A program made the translations under genes and the position numbers. A stretch of DNA of 64,000 nucleotides from Chloroflexota bacterium (GTDB lineage Bacteria > Chloroflexota > Anaerolineae > Anaerolineales > Anaerolineaceae). How positions within the stretch are numbered: position 1 is the stretch's first letter; each line of letters opens with the position of its first letter. The stretch is from assembly GCA_004347695.1 (NCBI GenBank), contig SLTK01000012.1:47215-111214 (forward strand). The letters run 5' to 3'. The notes beneath the pieces are model-generated. The model was not told the origin of the DNA, searched no databases, and saw only the letters and a program-made list of their open reading frames with translations. Below are positions 25,551 to 34,447 of the stretch, one piece after another.

Positions 25551-26327
25551 ATGAAAATTGTAGTCTGCGCCAAACTTGCGCCCGATGCCAGCGATATCGA
25601 AGTCCGCAGCGATGGTTCGATTTCACTCGAACGCGCGGAGTGGCGCATCGGCAGTTTTGATTTACAGGCCATCGAGGCGGCAGTGCGTTTGAGAGATGCC
25701 CACGGCGGCAGTGTGACTGCCCTCAGCGTTGGACCGCAGCGCATCAACCATTCCAAGCTGCGCAAAGACTTACTTTCACGCGGTCCGGACGAACTGGTAC
25801 TGGTGGCGGAGGATGCTTTGAACGGCGCAGACACGGCAGTGACGGCGCAGGTACTGGCGGCTGCGGTGCGCAAAATTGGCGCGGTGGATCTGGTGCTAAC
25901 CGGCGAAGGTTCGGCGGATCTGTATTTTCAACAGGTGGGTTTGCAATTGGGTGAACTGCTCGCAGTACCGGTGTTCAACGCCGTCAGCAAAATCGAGGTC
26001 AGCGATAGCCAGGTGCGCATCGAGCGCAGCCTTGAGGAAGAAACCGAAGTGCTGGAGCTGCCGCTGCCGGCAGTATTGGCGGTCACCACCGATATTCACA
26101 CGCCACGCCTGCCCAACATGAAAGAGATTCTACTAGCAGCCAAAAAGCCGGTGTATGAATGGAGCCTGGCCGACCTGGGATTGGAAAATACGCCGGAACC
26201 GAGGGTGGAAGCGGTCAGCTTACGCGCGCCGCGCCCGGTTGAACGCAAACGCATCTTGATCGAAGGCAGCCCGGAGGAAGCCGCCCAATCACTGGCTGGT
26301 TATCTGGTCAAAGAAGGCGTGGTGTAG
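25551..26327 (+). CDS. etfB: electron transfer flavoprotein beta subunit
   Basis: The 258-residue protein begins KIVVCAKLAPDASDIEVRSD and has LVLTGEGSADLYFQQVGLQL, the AMP-binding core of EtfB. It takes electrons from acyl-CoA dehydrogenase together with EtfA. The ATG at 25551 is preceded by TGGAG; the frame extends further upstream only through the dehydrogenase gene. Followed by etfA after 8 bases. Confidence 0.92.
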   Translation: MKIVVCAKLAPDASDIEVRSDGSISLERAEWRIGSFDLQAIEAAVRLRDAHGGSVTALSVGPQRINHSKLRKDLLSRGPDELVLVAEDALNGADTAVTAQVLAAAVRKIGAVDLVLTGEGSADLYFQQVGLQLGELLAVPVFNAVSKIEVSDSQVRIERSLEEETEVLELPLPAVLAVTTDIHTPRLPNMKEILLAAKKPVYEWSLADLGLENTPEPRVEAVSLRAPRPVERKRILIEGSPEEAAQSLAGYLVKEGVV

Positions 26328-26335
26328 AGGCAATC

Positions 26336-27301
26336 ATGGCAGACGACAAAGATGTCTGGGTGTTTTCGGAAAAACCGGCGCTGCAAGCCGAATTGATTGC
26401 CGGTGCGCAGCAGTTGACCTCCCACACCGGCGGCCAGGTGATGGCCGTCGTGTTGGGCGCCCGTTCGCAGGCCGAGCAGGCGCTCGAGCAGGGCGCGCAG
26501 CGCGTCTTATGGCTGGGCGAACTGCCTTCCGGCCGGCTGGTGGAGGATATCGTCCCAACCCTGGCAGCGTCCGTGCAGGATAAACGTCCTTTTGGCGTCA
26601 TCATTGGCGCGACGATTCGCGGGCGCGCGGTGGCCGGTCGGCTGGCAGCCCGCCTGGGCGTGGCCGCCCTGGCCGATGTACTCGAATTTCAATGGGATGA
26701 TTCAGCCTTATTGGCGCGTCACATGGTCTTCGGCGGCGGCGCAGTGCGCATCGACCGCCCGCTGGCCGGTCCGGTCATCGCCACCACCGGTCAGGGCATA
26801 TTTGAAGCCGGCGCCCTCCAGGCTCGACCAAAGGGTGAGATCGAACCGCTGTCCTGGGTCGAGCCGCCATGGCAGGCAGCAGTCATCGAACGCCGCAGCC
26901 GCGCCGTCAGCAGCGTCAATCTTTCGGCTGCCAAACGCGTCGTTTGTCCGGGACGCGGGGTAGCCCGTCAGGAAGATTTGGGCCTGATCGAGGAGCTGGC
27001 GCAAGCCCTCAGCGCCGAAATGGCCTGCACCCGTCCACTGGCCGAAGGATTGGGCTGGCTGCCGCGCGAGCGCTACATTGGTATTTCCGGCGCCATGATC
27101 AAACCGGACCTGTATCTGGGGGTGGGCGTCTCAGGGCAAGCCCAGCACACCATTGGCATGAGCGAGTCGCGCGTGGTGGTGGCGATCAACAAAGACCGCG
27201 CGGCTCCACTGATGACCCAATCCGATTATGCCGTCGAAGGCGACCTGTATCAGGTTGTTCCGGCGCTAATTCGCGCGCTCAAAGCGCGCAAAGCGAAATA
27301 A
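26336..27301 (+). CDS. etfA: electron transfer flavoprotein alpha subunit
   Basis: The 321-residue protein has the C-terminal FAD domain of EtfA: CTRPLAEGLGWLPRERYIG, then GVGVSGQAQHTIGM and VAINKDRAAPLMTQSDY. It binds FAD and passes electrons to the quinone oxidoreductase encoded directly downstream. Confidence 0.93.
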   Translation: MADDKDVWVFSEKPALQAELIAGAQQLTSHTGGQVMAVVLGARSQAEQALEQGAQRVLWLGELPSGRLVEDIVPTLAASVQDKRPFGVIIGATIRGRAVAGRLAARLGVAALADVLEFQWDDSALLARHMVFGGGAVRIDRPLAGPVIATTGQGIFEAGALQARPKGEIEPLSWVEPPWQAAVIERRSRAVSSVNLSAAKRVVCPGRGVARQEDLGLIEELAQALSAEMACTRPLAEGLGWLPRERYIGISGAMIKPDLYLGVGVSGQAQHTIGMSESRVVVAINKDRAAPLMTQSDYAVEGDLYQVVPALIRALKARKAK

Positions 27302-27305
27302 ACTC

Positions 27306-28601
27306 GTGACAGAAGATGTTTTTGACGCCATCATCGTTGGCGCCGGGGTCGCCGGCAGCAGCGCCGCTTACCGGCTGGCGAGGGCCGGCCTGCAGGTGGT
27401 ATTGATCGAGCGCGGGCCGTTTCCCGGCAGCAAGAATTTGAGCGGCGGGGTGCTTTACGGCCGCGTGCTGCATGACTTGATCCCCAACTTTTGGGAATCC
27501 GCCCCGGTCGAGCGCGTGATCACCAATCAGATAGTCAGTTTTTTGACCGCCGATTCCTCCGTCAACCTGGATTTCAAGACCGAGGCCTTCAACCAGCCGC
27601 CCTACAACGGGTTCACCGTGCTGCGCGCCCGCTTTGACCGCTGGCTGGCTGAACAGGCCGAGGCCGCCGGAGTCATGCTCGTGCCGGGCATCAAGGTGGA
27701 TGGGGTGGTCAAACGCGATGGAAAAGTGGTCGGCATCAGTGCGGATAATGAAGAGATGCTGGCAAAAGTGGTGATTGCCGCCGACGGGGCCAACTCATTT
27801 ATTGCCCAGCAAGCCGGGCTGCGCGACAAAATCCCTGCCGGGCATGCTGCCGTCGGGGTCAAAGAGGTAATCGGGCTGCCGCGCGAGGTGATCGAGGAGC
27901 GTTTTCACCTGAATGGCAATGAAGGCGCAGCCTACAACATCGTCGGCTTCGCCACGAGAGGCGTCCCGGGCGGTGGATTTTTGTACACCAACCAGGAGAG
28001 CCTGTCGGTCGGACTGGTCATCCACCTGGAAGCGCTGGTCGAGCGCCAGTTGAAACCGGCCGAGATTTTCGAAGATTTCCTGGCGCATCCGATGATCGCT
28101 CCGCTGATCAAAGGCGGCAAGCTGTTGGAGTACGGCGCACATCTGGTGCCGGAAGGCGGGCTCAAAATGATGCCGCCGCTGGCTGCGGACGGGCTGCTGC
28201 TGGTAGGGGACGCGGCTGGCTTCGGGGTCAACAACGGTTTTGTGGTGCGCGGCATGGACCTGGCAATCGGGTCAGCAGTGGCGGCAGCCGAAACCATCAT
28301 CGAAGCGCAGGCCGCGGACGATTTCAGCGCCGCCCGATTGCATTCTTACCCCGACCGGCTGGAAAAATCATTCGTGATGCAGGACATGCGCACCTATGCC
28401 CGCGCAGTCGATTTTATGAAAAATGACCGCCTTTTCGAGGCCTACCCGACGCTGCTCTCGAACATTCTGGCGGATATTTACCGCCAGGACGCTCAACCGA
28501 AAAAGAACCTGGCGCCTACCCTGTTGAAGAATTTGAAGACATCCAAAATTTCGCTGTTGGACCTTTTGAAGGACGCGCTGGCAGGAGGACGCGCCTTATG
28601 A
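27306..28601 (+). CDS. fixC: electron transfer flavoprotein-quinone oxidoreductase, FixC-like
   Basis: The 431-residue flavoprotein starts at a GTG. It has the Rossmann FAD motif IVGAGVAGSSAAYRLARAG, SGGVLYGRVLHDLIP, and the second FAD motif LLVGDAAGFGVNNGF. It is a FixC/ETF-QO family member that moves electrons from ETF to membrane quinone. In some species FixABCX also bifurcates electrons, but the etfBA pair here gives no visible proof of bifurcation. It overlaps the ferredoxin-like gene by 4 bases. Confidence 0.92.
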   Translation: MTEDVFDAIIVGAGVAGSSAAYRLARAGLQVVLIERGPFPGSKNLSGGVLYGRVLHDLIPNFWESAPVERVITNQIVSFLTADSSVNLDFKTEAFNQPPYNGFTVLRARFDRWLAEQAEAAGVMLVPGIKVDGVVKRDGKVVGISADNEEMLAKVVIAADGANSFIAQQAGLRDKIPAGHAAVGVKEVIGLPREVIEERFHLNGNEGAAYNIVGFATRGVPGGGFLYTNQESLSVGLVIHLEALVERQLKPAEIFEDFLAHPMIAPLIKGGKLLEYGAHLVPEGGLKMMPPLAADGLLLVGDAAGFGVNNGFVVRGMDLAIGSAVAAAETIIEAQAADDFSAARLHSYPDRLEKSFVMQDMRTYARAVDFMKNDRLFEAYPTLLSNILADIYRQDAQPKKNLAPTLLKNLKTSKISLLDLLKDALAGGRAL

Positions 28602-28882
28602 ACCGCTTACCGGTAACCGAAAAATTAGCCGTAAACAAGTATGAATTGGATGAAGGTCACCCGCATATTGCCGTTAACGAAGAAGTGTGCCGCGCCAAAT
28701 GTAAAAACCTGGCTTGCTTATATGTTTGTCCAGCCAACGTTTACAGCGAACAGAACGGCCGGATCATGGCAGATTGGGCGGGCTGCCTGGAATGCGGCAC
28801 CTGCCTGGTGGCCTGTCCGAGCGATGCGCTGCAGTGGGTTTACCCGCGCGGCGGATTCGGCGTCATTTATCGCAGCGGCTGA
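28598..28882 (+). CDS. fixX: ferredoxin-like protein, FixX-like
   Basis: The 94-residue protein has two cysteine groups, VCRAKCKNLACLYVCPANVY and AGCLECGTCLVACPSDAL, of which the second is a classical 4Fe-4S motif. It matches FixX, the small partner of FixC. Together they make a two-subunit form of ETF-quinone oxidoreductase. It starts inside the FixC stop (ATGA). Confidence 0.93.
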   Translation: MNRLPVTEKLAVNKYELDEGHPHIAVNEEVCRAKCKNLACLYVCPANVYSEQNGRIMADWAGCLECGTCLVACPSDALQWVYPRGGFGVIYRSG

Positions 28883-28900
28883 GCCGCGTTAGGGGCAGCA

Positions 28901-30532
28901 TTGGAAACCATTCAATCCAGCATTTCGACCCAAGATCCGGCTTTCCGGGCCAATGAAATCTATCACCGTGGACTGGCAGAAGAACTCCACCAGCGGCTGG
29001 CAGTGGTGCGCCAGGGCGGCGGCGAAAAATACCAGCAGCGTCAGGCAGCCCAGGGGAAGTTGTTCGTCCGCGAGCGCATCGACCGGCTAGTCGATCCCGG
29101 GTCGCCGTTTCTCGAGCTGTCCCCGCTGGCTGCCTGGGATTGCTATGACAATCAGGCGCCCGGCGCCGGCATCGTCACCGGCATTGGGCGGGTGGCGGAA
29201 CGGGAGGTGCTGATTGTTGCCAATGATGCCACCGTCAAAGGCGGCACCTATTTCCCCTTAACCATGAAGAAGCACCTGCGCGCTCAGGAGATCGCCTTTC
29301 AAAACGCGCTGCCGTGCATCTATCTGGTTGATTCGGGCGGAATTTTCCTGCCGATGCAGGATGAGGTCTTTCCGGATGCGGATGATTTTGGCCGCATTTT
29401 CTATAACCAGGCGCGCATGAGCGCAAAAGGCATCACTCAAATTGCGGTGGTGATGGGTTCGTGCACGGCAGGCGGGGCCTATGTGCCCGCCATGAGTGAT
29501 GAGACCATCATTGTGCGCGGCACCGGCACCATTTTCCTGGGCGGCCCGCCGCTGGTCAAAGCGGCCACCGGCGAGGATGTGCCCGCTGAGGAATTGGGCG
29601 GTGCGGATGTGCATACCCGCCTTTCGGGGGTGGCAGATCATTTCGCCGAAGACGACGACCACGCGCTGGAAATTTGCCGCAATATCATCGAGACTCTGCC
29701 GCGCAAGTCAGGCCGCAGCGCCGGAGTCTGGCTGGATGGGCTGGATGTGCTCCCGCCCGCCGAACCGCTTTACTCGCCGGCCGAAATTTACGGGATTTTG
29801 CCGGCCAACCCGCGCGCTGCCTATGATGTGCGCGAGATCATCGCGCGGCTGGTGGATGGCAGCGCCTTCCGCGAGTTCAAAGCTCGCTACGGTACCACCC
29901 TGGTATGCGGTTTTGCCGCCATCCACGGCTACCCGGTCGGAATATTAGGCAACAATGGAGTATTGTTCAGTGAATCCGCCCTGAAGGCCACCCATTTTAT
30001 CGAACTATGCGAGCAGCGCGGTATTCCGCTACTTTTTCTGCAAAATATCACCGGATTCATGGTCGGCAAGGAGTATGAGGCCGGAGGTATCGCCAAGGAC
30101 GGCGCCAAGCTGGTGCATGCCGTGTCCACCGTCAGCGTCCCCAAGCTGACGGTGCTGATCGGCGGGTCGTTTGGGGCCGGCAATTACGGCATGTCCGGGC
30201 GCGCCTTCAACCCGCGCTTCCTGTGGATGTGGCCTAACGCGCGCATCAGCGCCATGGGCGGCGAGCAAGCCGCCAACGTGCTGCTGACGGTCAAGCAGGA
30301 CCAGTTGGCGCGCGAAGGCAAAGCCCCTTTATCCCCCGCCGAAGCTGAAGCTTTCATGCGCCCGACGCTGGAGGAATATGAACGCGCGGGCAACCCATAT
30401 TATTCGACCGCCCGCCTGTGGGATGACGGGGTCATCGACCCGGCCGAGACGCGCCAGGTGTTGGGGCTGGCGTTATCGGTGGCGCTCAACTCGCCGCGCA
30501 CGCAAGGCGGTTTTGGGGTTTTCCGCATGTGA
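28901..30532 (+). CDS. acyl-CoA carboxylase carboxyltransferase subunit (methylcrotonyl-CoA carboxylase beta type)
   Basis: The 543-residue protein resembles Mcc[41 protein letters not shown], and [16 protein letters not shown]. The C-terminal half has [20 protein letters not shown] and [15 protein letters not shown]. It moves CO2 from biotin to an enoyl-CoA. Methylcrotonyl-CoA is favoured over geranyl-CoA or propionyl-CoA by overall similarity, not by a single residue. The start is TTG with AGGGG 6 bases upstream. It acts with the next two genes. Confidence 0.88.
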   Translation: METIQSSISTQDPAFRANEIYHRGLAEELHQRLAVVRQGGGEKYQQRQAAQGKLFVRERIDRLVDPGSPFLELSPLAAWDCYDNQAPGAGIVTGIGRVAEREVLIVANDATVKGGTYFPLTMKKHLRAQEIAFQNALPCIYLVDSGGIFLPMQDEVFPDADDFGRIFYNQARMSAKGITQIAVVMGSCTAGGAYVPAMSDETIIVRGTGTIFLGGPPLVKAATGEDVPAEELGGADVHTRLSGVADHFAEDDDHALEICRNIIETLPRKSGRSAGVWLDGLDVLPPAEPLYSPAEIYGILPANPRAAYDVREIIARLVDGSAFREFKARYGTTLVCGFAAIHGYPVGILGNNGVLFSESALKATHFIELCEQRGIPLLFLQNITGFMVGKEYEAGGIAKDGAKLVHAVSTVSVPKLTVLIGGSFGAGNYGMSGRAFNPRFLWMWPNARISAMGGEQAANVLLTVKQDQLAREGKAPLSPAEAEAFMRPTLEEYERAGNPYYSTARLWDDGVIDPAETRQVLGLALSVALNSPRTQGGFGVFRM

Positions 30533-30543
30533 GCGGCGTATCC

Positions 30544-32028
30544 ATGTTCAAAAAAGTGCTGGTGGCCAACCGGGGAGAGATCGCGGTACGCATCATTCGC
30601 GCCTGCCGCGAACTGGGCATCGCACCGGTGGCGGTCTATTCCGATGCTGACCGGCGAGCGCTGCATGTGCGCCTGGCCGATGAGGCCGTGAATATCGGTC
30701 CAGCCCCGGCAAGCGAATCCTATCTGGTTGTGGAGCGTATTATTCAGGCGGCTATTGTCACCGGCGCCGAGGCGATTCATCCGGGATACGGCTTTTTATC
30801 CGAAAATGCCAATTTTGCCCGCGCCGTGCAGCAGGCCGGGCTGGTATTTATTGGCCCGTCGCCGGAAGCCATCGATGCTATGGGCGATAAGGGCCAGGCG
30901 CGCGCCCGTATGCAGGCCACCGGGGTGCCGGTGGTGCCCGGTTACCAGGGGTTGGACGATCCGGCTGCGCTGGAAGCCGCTGCCGCTCAAATTGGTTTCC
31001 CGCTGCTGATTAAAGCGGCTGCCGGCGGCGGCGGTAAAGGCATGCGCGTTGTGAGACATGCAAATGAGCTTGGCGAAGCCGCGGCGGCTGCCCGGCGCGA
31101 AGCCGAACACGCATTTGACGATGGGCGTCTGATTTTGGAACGTTACATCCCGCATGCGCGGCATATCGAATTTCAGGTGCTTGGCGATCGGCAAGGCAAT
31201 CTGGTGCAATTATTCGAGCGCGAGTGCTCGGTACAGCGACGGCATCAGAAAATCATCGAGGAAACGCCGTCCCCGTATTTAAATGAAATCCTGCGCGCAG
31301 AAATGGGCGCGGCTGCCGTGGCTGCCGCCCGCTCTGTCGGATATACCTATGCCGGGACGGTCGAGTTCATCGTCGATCCGCAGACCGGGGAATTCTTCTT
31401 CCTGGAAATGAACACTCGCCTGCAGGTCGAACACCCGGTCACCGAATGGACGGTTGGCATCGACCTGGTGCAATGGCAGATCCGCATTGCCGCCGGTGAA
31501 ACCCTGCCTTTCAAGCAAAGTGACCTGTTTCAACGCGGTCACGCCATCGAGTGCCGCCTGTACGCTGAAGACCCGGCCAATAATTTCCTGCCGGCCACCG
31601 GGCCGCTGCTGACTTTTGTCGAGCCGTCCGGGCCGGGCGTGCGGGTGGACAGCGGCTTTACCACCGGCGACGAGATTACGATCCATTATGACCCGCTGAT
31701 CGCCAAAATAACTGCCTGGGGCGAAAACCGTCCGGCGGCCATCCGGCGCATGTCTGCCGCGCTGCGCGAGACAGTGCTGCTGGGTGTGACCCACAACGGC
31801 CAGTTCTTGCAGGATGTGCTGGCAGATCCAAAATTTACCGCCGGGGAGGTATATACCACCTGGGTCGAGGAGCATTTTAACGGCTGGCAGCCGCCGCAAT
31901 GCGGCCTCCCACCTGAAGTATTGGTCGCTGCAGCCCTGGCGCAGTTGACGTCCCAATCCGCTGCGCCTGATGAGCAAGATTCCTACAGTCCGTGGCGGGC
32001 GCCAAACGGTTATCGGGTTGGGCAGTGA
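30544..32028 (+). CDS. biotin carboxylase subunit of acyl-CoA carboxylase
   Basis: The 494-residue protein opens with FKKVLVANRGEIAVRIIRAC and has the ATP-grasp motif KAAAGGGGKGMRVV, then ERECSVQRRHQKIIEE and FLEMNTRLQVEHPVTE. It carboxylates biotin using ATP and bicarbonate. It stops before the biotin domain, which is encoded as a separate gene just downstream, unlike the fused MccA of many bacteria. I prefer the ATG at 30544 over one at 30529, which overlaps the previous stop. Confidence 0.92.
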   Translation: MFKKVLVANRGEIAVRIIRACRELGIAPVAVYSDADRRALHVRLADEAVNIGPAPASESYLVVERIIQAAIVTGAEAIHPGYGFLSENANFARAVQQAGLVFIGPSPEAIDAMGDKGQARARMQATGVPVVPGYQGLDDPAALEAAAAQIGFPLLIKAAAGGGGKGMRVVRHANELGEAAAAARREAEHAFDDGRLILERYIPHARHIEFQVLGDRQGNLVQLFERECSVQRRHQKIIEETPSPYLNEILRAEMGAAAVAAARSVGYTYAGTVEFIVDPQTGEFFFLEMNTRLQVEHPVTEWTVGIDLVQWQIRIAAGETLPFKQSDLFQRGHAIECRLYAEDPANNFLPATGPLLTFVEPSGPGVRVDSGFTTGDEITIHYDPLIAKITAWGENRPAAIRRMSAALRETVLLGVTHNGQFLQDVLADPKFTAGEVYTTWVEEHFNGWQPPQCGLPPEVLVAAALAQLTSQSAAPDEQDSYSPWRAPNGYRVGQ

Positions 32029-32049
32029 GCGCGTAGGAGGAAAACGATC

Positions 32050-32538
32050 ATGCATTTTCGCTACCAGGCCGGGCAGCAGACAGCCGAAGTAACGCTGGAA
32101 CGCAAGGGCGATAGCTTCCGCGCGCAGGTTAACGGCGTTGAATACGCCGTTGAAGTGCTCGACCGCCAGCCAGGCGTGCTCAGCCTGCGCTTCGATGGGC
32201 GGCCGCTCACTTTTTACTGGGCGCAGGACGGCAGCCGCAAGTGGATCTCGCAGGGCGGCTGCACCTACTGGCTCGACCCGCCAGCCCAGCGCGCCAGTCA
32301 ACGGAGCAGCGAGGTGGACGGCAACACAGCGATCCGCGCGCCCATGCCGGCGCAGGTGCGCGCGGTGCAGGTAGCCCCCGGCGACCCGGTCGAACGCGGG
32401 CAGGTTTTGCTGCTGCTCGAAGCCATGAAAATGGAAATCCAGGTCAAATCACCTGCAGCCGGGCGCGTCAACCGCCTGCTGGCAGCCGCCGGCCAGACCG
32501 TTGACCGGGATCAGTTGCTGGTGGAAATTGGAGAATGA
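32050..32538 (+). CDS. biotin carboxyl carrier protein
   Basis: The 162-residue protein has a C-terminal biotinyl domain with LEAMKMEIQVKSPAAG, where the Lys of EAMKM carries biotin. A charged N-terminal beta-rich domain (about 1-75) resembles the BT-type linker of acyl-CoA carboxylases and is likely used for holding the complex together. GGAGG lies before the ATG. Confidence 0.92.
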   Translation: MHFRYQAGQQTAEVTLERKGDSFRAQVNGVEYAVEVLDRQPGVLSLRFDGRPLTFYWAQDGSRKWISQGGCTYWLDPPAQRASQRSSEVDGNTAIRAPMPAQVRAVQVAPGDPVERGQVLLLLEAMKMEIQVKSPAAGRVNRLLAAAGQTVDRDQLLVEIGE

Positions 32539-32541
32539 TCG

Positions 32542-33009
32542 ATGACAGGTAAATATTTTGAAGATCTCGAGATCGGGCAGCATTTTCGCCATGCCCAGGG
32601 GCGTACCATCACCGAAGCGGACAATACGCTGTTTTGCGCCCTGACGATGAATTCTCAGCCGCTGCACCTCAACGCCGATTTCGCATCGCGCACGCAATTT
32701 GGGCAACGCATTGTCAACGGGCTGCTGACCATGGCACTGGCGGTCGGGTTGACGGTTAGCGAACTGACCGAGGGCACTGTGGTTGCCAATTTGGGCTACG
32801 ACCGCGTCTCGCATCCCAATCCGGTCTTTCACGGCGATACCCTGTATGTGGAAAGCGAAGTGTTGGATAAACGTGAATCGCGCTCCAGTCCAGACCGCGG
32901 CGTGGTACGCCTGAGGCATATCGGGCGTAAACCCGATGGCACAGTCGCGGTAGAATTGGAACGCACCGTGCTTTTTCTCAAACGAACTGCGTTGATGGAG
33001 GAAAAATAA
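32542..33009 (+). CDS. MaoC family acyl-CoA hydratase
   Basis: The 155-residue hot-dog-fold protein contains FEDLEIGQHFRHAQGRTITE, then DNTLFCALTMNSQPLHLNAD, where the Asp and His groups form the hydratase site. It adds water to an enoyl-CoA. Beside the carboxylase it could replace the enoyl-CoA-hydratase-type methylglutaconyl-CoA hydratase; beside a CLYBL-like lyase it also resembles mesaconyl- or itaconyl-CoA hydratases. It overlaps the next gene by one base. Confidence 0.85.
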   Translation: MTGKYFEDLEIGQHFRHAQGRTITEADNTLFCALTMNSQPLHLNADFASRTQFGQRIVNGLLTMALAVGLTVSELTEGTVVANLGYDRVSHPNPVFHGDTLYVESEVLDKRESRSSPDRGVVRLRHIGRKPDGTVAVELERTVLFLKRTALMEEK

Positions 33010-33887
33010 TGCTGCGTTCACGCCGCGCTTTGCTGTATGTCCCGGGTGACAATTTACACATGGTCGAGAAAGCTGCCACATTAGGCGCTGACTGCGTCTG
33101 CCTGGATATCGAGGATGGGGTGGCGTTTAACCGCAAAGCGGATGCCCGCGCCACGATTGCCGGCGTGCTGCCGCGCTTGAACTTTGGCCGTTCCGAGCGG
33201 CTGGTGCGCATCAACCCGGTTGGCTCAGGACTGGAGCAGGATGACTTGAACGCCGTCCTTCCGGCCCGCCCGGACGGTGTTGTGATCCCCAAAGTGCACA
33301 GCGCCGAACAGGTGCAGTGGGTCAGCAGCCGCCTGGCTGAAGCGGAAAAGACCTACGGTTGGCCAGGCGGCGAGATTGTTCTGATCGCATTGATCGAGTC
33401 GGCGCGCGGCGTGGTCAACCTGAAAGAGATCGCCGGGTCAGACCCACGGCTGCAGGCATTGGTCTTCGGCGCTGAGGATCTGGCGGGCGATATCGGCGCG
33501 GTGCGCACCCGCCCCGGCTGGGAGATTTTTTACGCGCGTTCAGCGGTTGTCACCCATGCCGCTGCTTTTGGCCTGCAGGCCATCGATATGGTATGGATGG
33601 ACCTGCATGACCTGGACGGGCTGCGGGCTGAATCGCAGCAGGGGGCGCAAATGGCTTATTCCGGCAAACAGGTCATCCACCCAAACCAGGTGGAACCGGT
33701 GCATGCGGCCTTTGCACCGTCTGACGAAGCCATTGCGCAGGCAAAACGGGTCGTGGATGCCGCTGCCCAGCAGCAGGATGCTGGCAAAGGCGCCTTCGCG
33801 CTCGACGGAAAAATGGTGGATATGCCGGTGGTCAAGGCCGCGGAGTGGGTGCTGGCGCGCGCCCGGGCTGCCGGAAAATTGGAATAA
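33009..33887 (+). CDS. CoA ester lyase, CitE/HpcH family, CLYBL-like
   Basis: The 292-residue protein is very like CLYBL, the citramalyl-CoA lyase of animals and bacteria: RRALLYVPGDNLHMVEKA, CLDIEDGVAFNRKADAR, FGAEDLAGDIGAVRT, and GKQVIHPNQVEPV near residue 220. The Glu and Asp of these motifs bind Mg2+. It would split a 3-hydroxyacyl-CoA with a carboxyl group into acetyl-CoA and an oxo acid. Citramalyl-CoA is the known substrate; HMG-CoA is an inferred alternative because the operon lacks a classical HMG-CoA lyase. Last gene of the operon. Confidence 0.87.
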   Translation: MLRSRRALLYVPGDNLHMVEKAATLGADCVCLDIEDGVAFNRKADARATIAGVLPRLNFGRSERLVRINPVGSGLEQDDLNAVLPARPDGVVIPKVHSAEQVQWVSSRLAEAEKTYGWPGGEIVLIALIESARGVVNLKEIAGSDPRLQALVFGAEDLAGDIGAVRTRPGWEIFYARSAVVTHAAAFGLQAIDMVWMDLHDLDGLRAESQQGAQMAYSGKQVIHPNQVEPVHAAFAPSDEAIAQAKRVVDAAAQQQDAGKGAFALDGKMVDMPVVKAAEWVLARARAAGKLE

Positions 33888-33907
33888 GGAGCGTAATTCA
33901 GGCTTTA

Positions 33908-33935
33908 TTGACAGTCGGGGAGAGTGCGGTATAAT
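33908..33935 (+). promoter_or_regulatory. consensus promoter of tRNA-Lys
   Basis: TTGACA (33908-33913), 16 bases, TATAAT (33930-33935): both hexamers are perfect consensus. The tRNA begins 12 bases after the -10 box. Confidence 0.9.
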
Positions 33936-33947
33936 TTCTGCGCTACC

Positions 33948-34020
33948 GGCTCACTAGCTCAACTGGCAGAGCAATTGACTCTTAATCAATGGGTTCAGGG
34001 TTCGAGTCCCTGGTGAGTCA
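33948..34020 (+). tRNA. tRNA-Lys (anticodon CTT)
   Basis: The 73-base cloverleaf has acceptor GGCTCAC/GTGAGTC with one G-U pair, D arm GCTC/GAGC, anticodon arm ATTGA/TCAAT around loop CTCTTAA, and T arm CAGGG/CCCTG with loop TTCGAGT. The discriminator is A and CCA is not encoded. Loop positions 34-36 read CTT, for lysine AAG codons. It has its own perfect promoter. Confidence 0.95.
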
Positions 34021-34038
34021 CCTACAATCCGAGCCTTT

Positions 34039-34091
34039 GGGTTCAGGGTCCCCACAGGGGGGATGATATTCGAATCCCTGGTGAGTCACCT
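34039..34091 (+). repeat. broken duplicate of tRNA-Lys 3' half
   Basis: GGGTTCAGGG (34039-34048) and TTCGAATCCCTGGTGAGTCA with CCT (34069-34091) repeat the T arm and acceptor end of the tRNA just upstream, with one base change. About 20 bases (TCCCCACAGGGGGGATGATA) are inserted in the T stem. It cannot form a tRNA. Such 3'-end copies are typical remnants of integration at a tRNA gene. Confidence 0.8.
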
Positions 34092-34135
34092 GCTTGTGGT
34101 GGGGAAAGATGCCGTAACCCCCAGAAGTAACAATA

Positions 34136-34161
34136 AATAGCCTATCCTTCGACAGGCTATT
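34136..34161 (+). terminator. hairpin, possible terminator of tRNA transcript
   Basis: AATAGCCT (34136-34143) and AGGCTATT (34154-34161) form an 8-bp stem followed by TTGATTCTA. The loop contains CCTTCGAC, part of the dispersed CCTTCGACAGGCTCAGGG repeat. The rest of 34092-34447 holds no gene that I can support and becomes AT-rich. Confidence 0.45.
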
Positions 34162-34447
34162 TTGATTCTACCCTAACCCGGGTTCTGGCGATTAATCGGT
34201 GGAAAAGGATAGGCTACATTGGGTAGAAAGGGATTATCACCTTGTTAAACCAGGTGGTAAATAATTTTTTATTGGATAACATCTAACACAACCCGGATTA
34301 CTATATAATCGAATCGTGTGATAGGAATCCATTCATTTTCCAGCAGTGAACGATTACCTCATCAAGGCGCTCCAACTCATGTTAATCCTTGAAAAAGCGC
34401 AATAATAATTGAGCTGGATCACTTAAATATTAAGAGGGATATTTGTC

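Noticed and set aside
24761..25873. 370-residue frame on the minus strand across the acyl-CoA dehydrogenase and etfB
   Set aside because: It spans two well-supported plus-strand genes and shows no family motif, as expected for high-GC antisense frames.
31279..32301. 340-residue minus-strand frame opposite the biotin carboxylase
   Set aside because: Antisense shadow of ATP-grasp and BCCP coding sequence with no ribosome-binding site.
34039..34091. Second tRNA gene after tRNA-Lys
   Set aside because: Only the T arm and acceptor end are present and the T stem is split by about 20 bases, so no cloverleaf can form.
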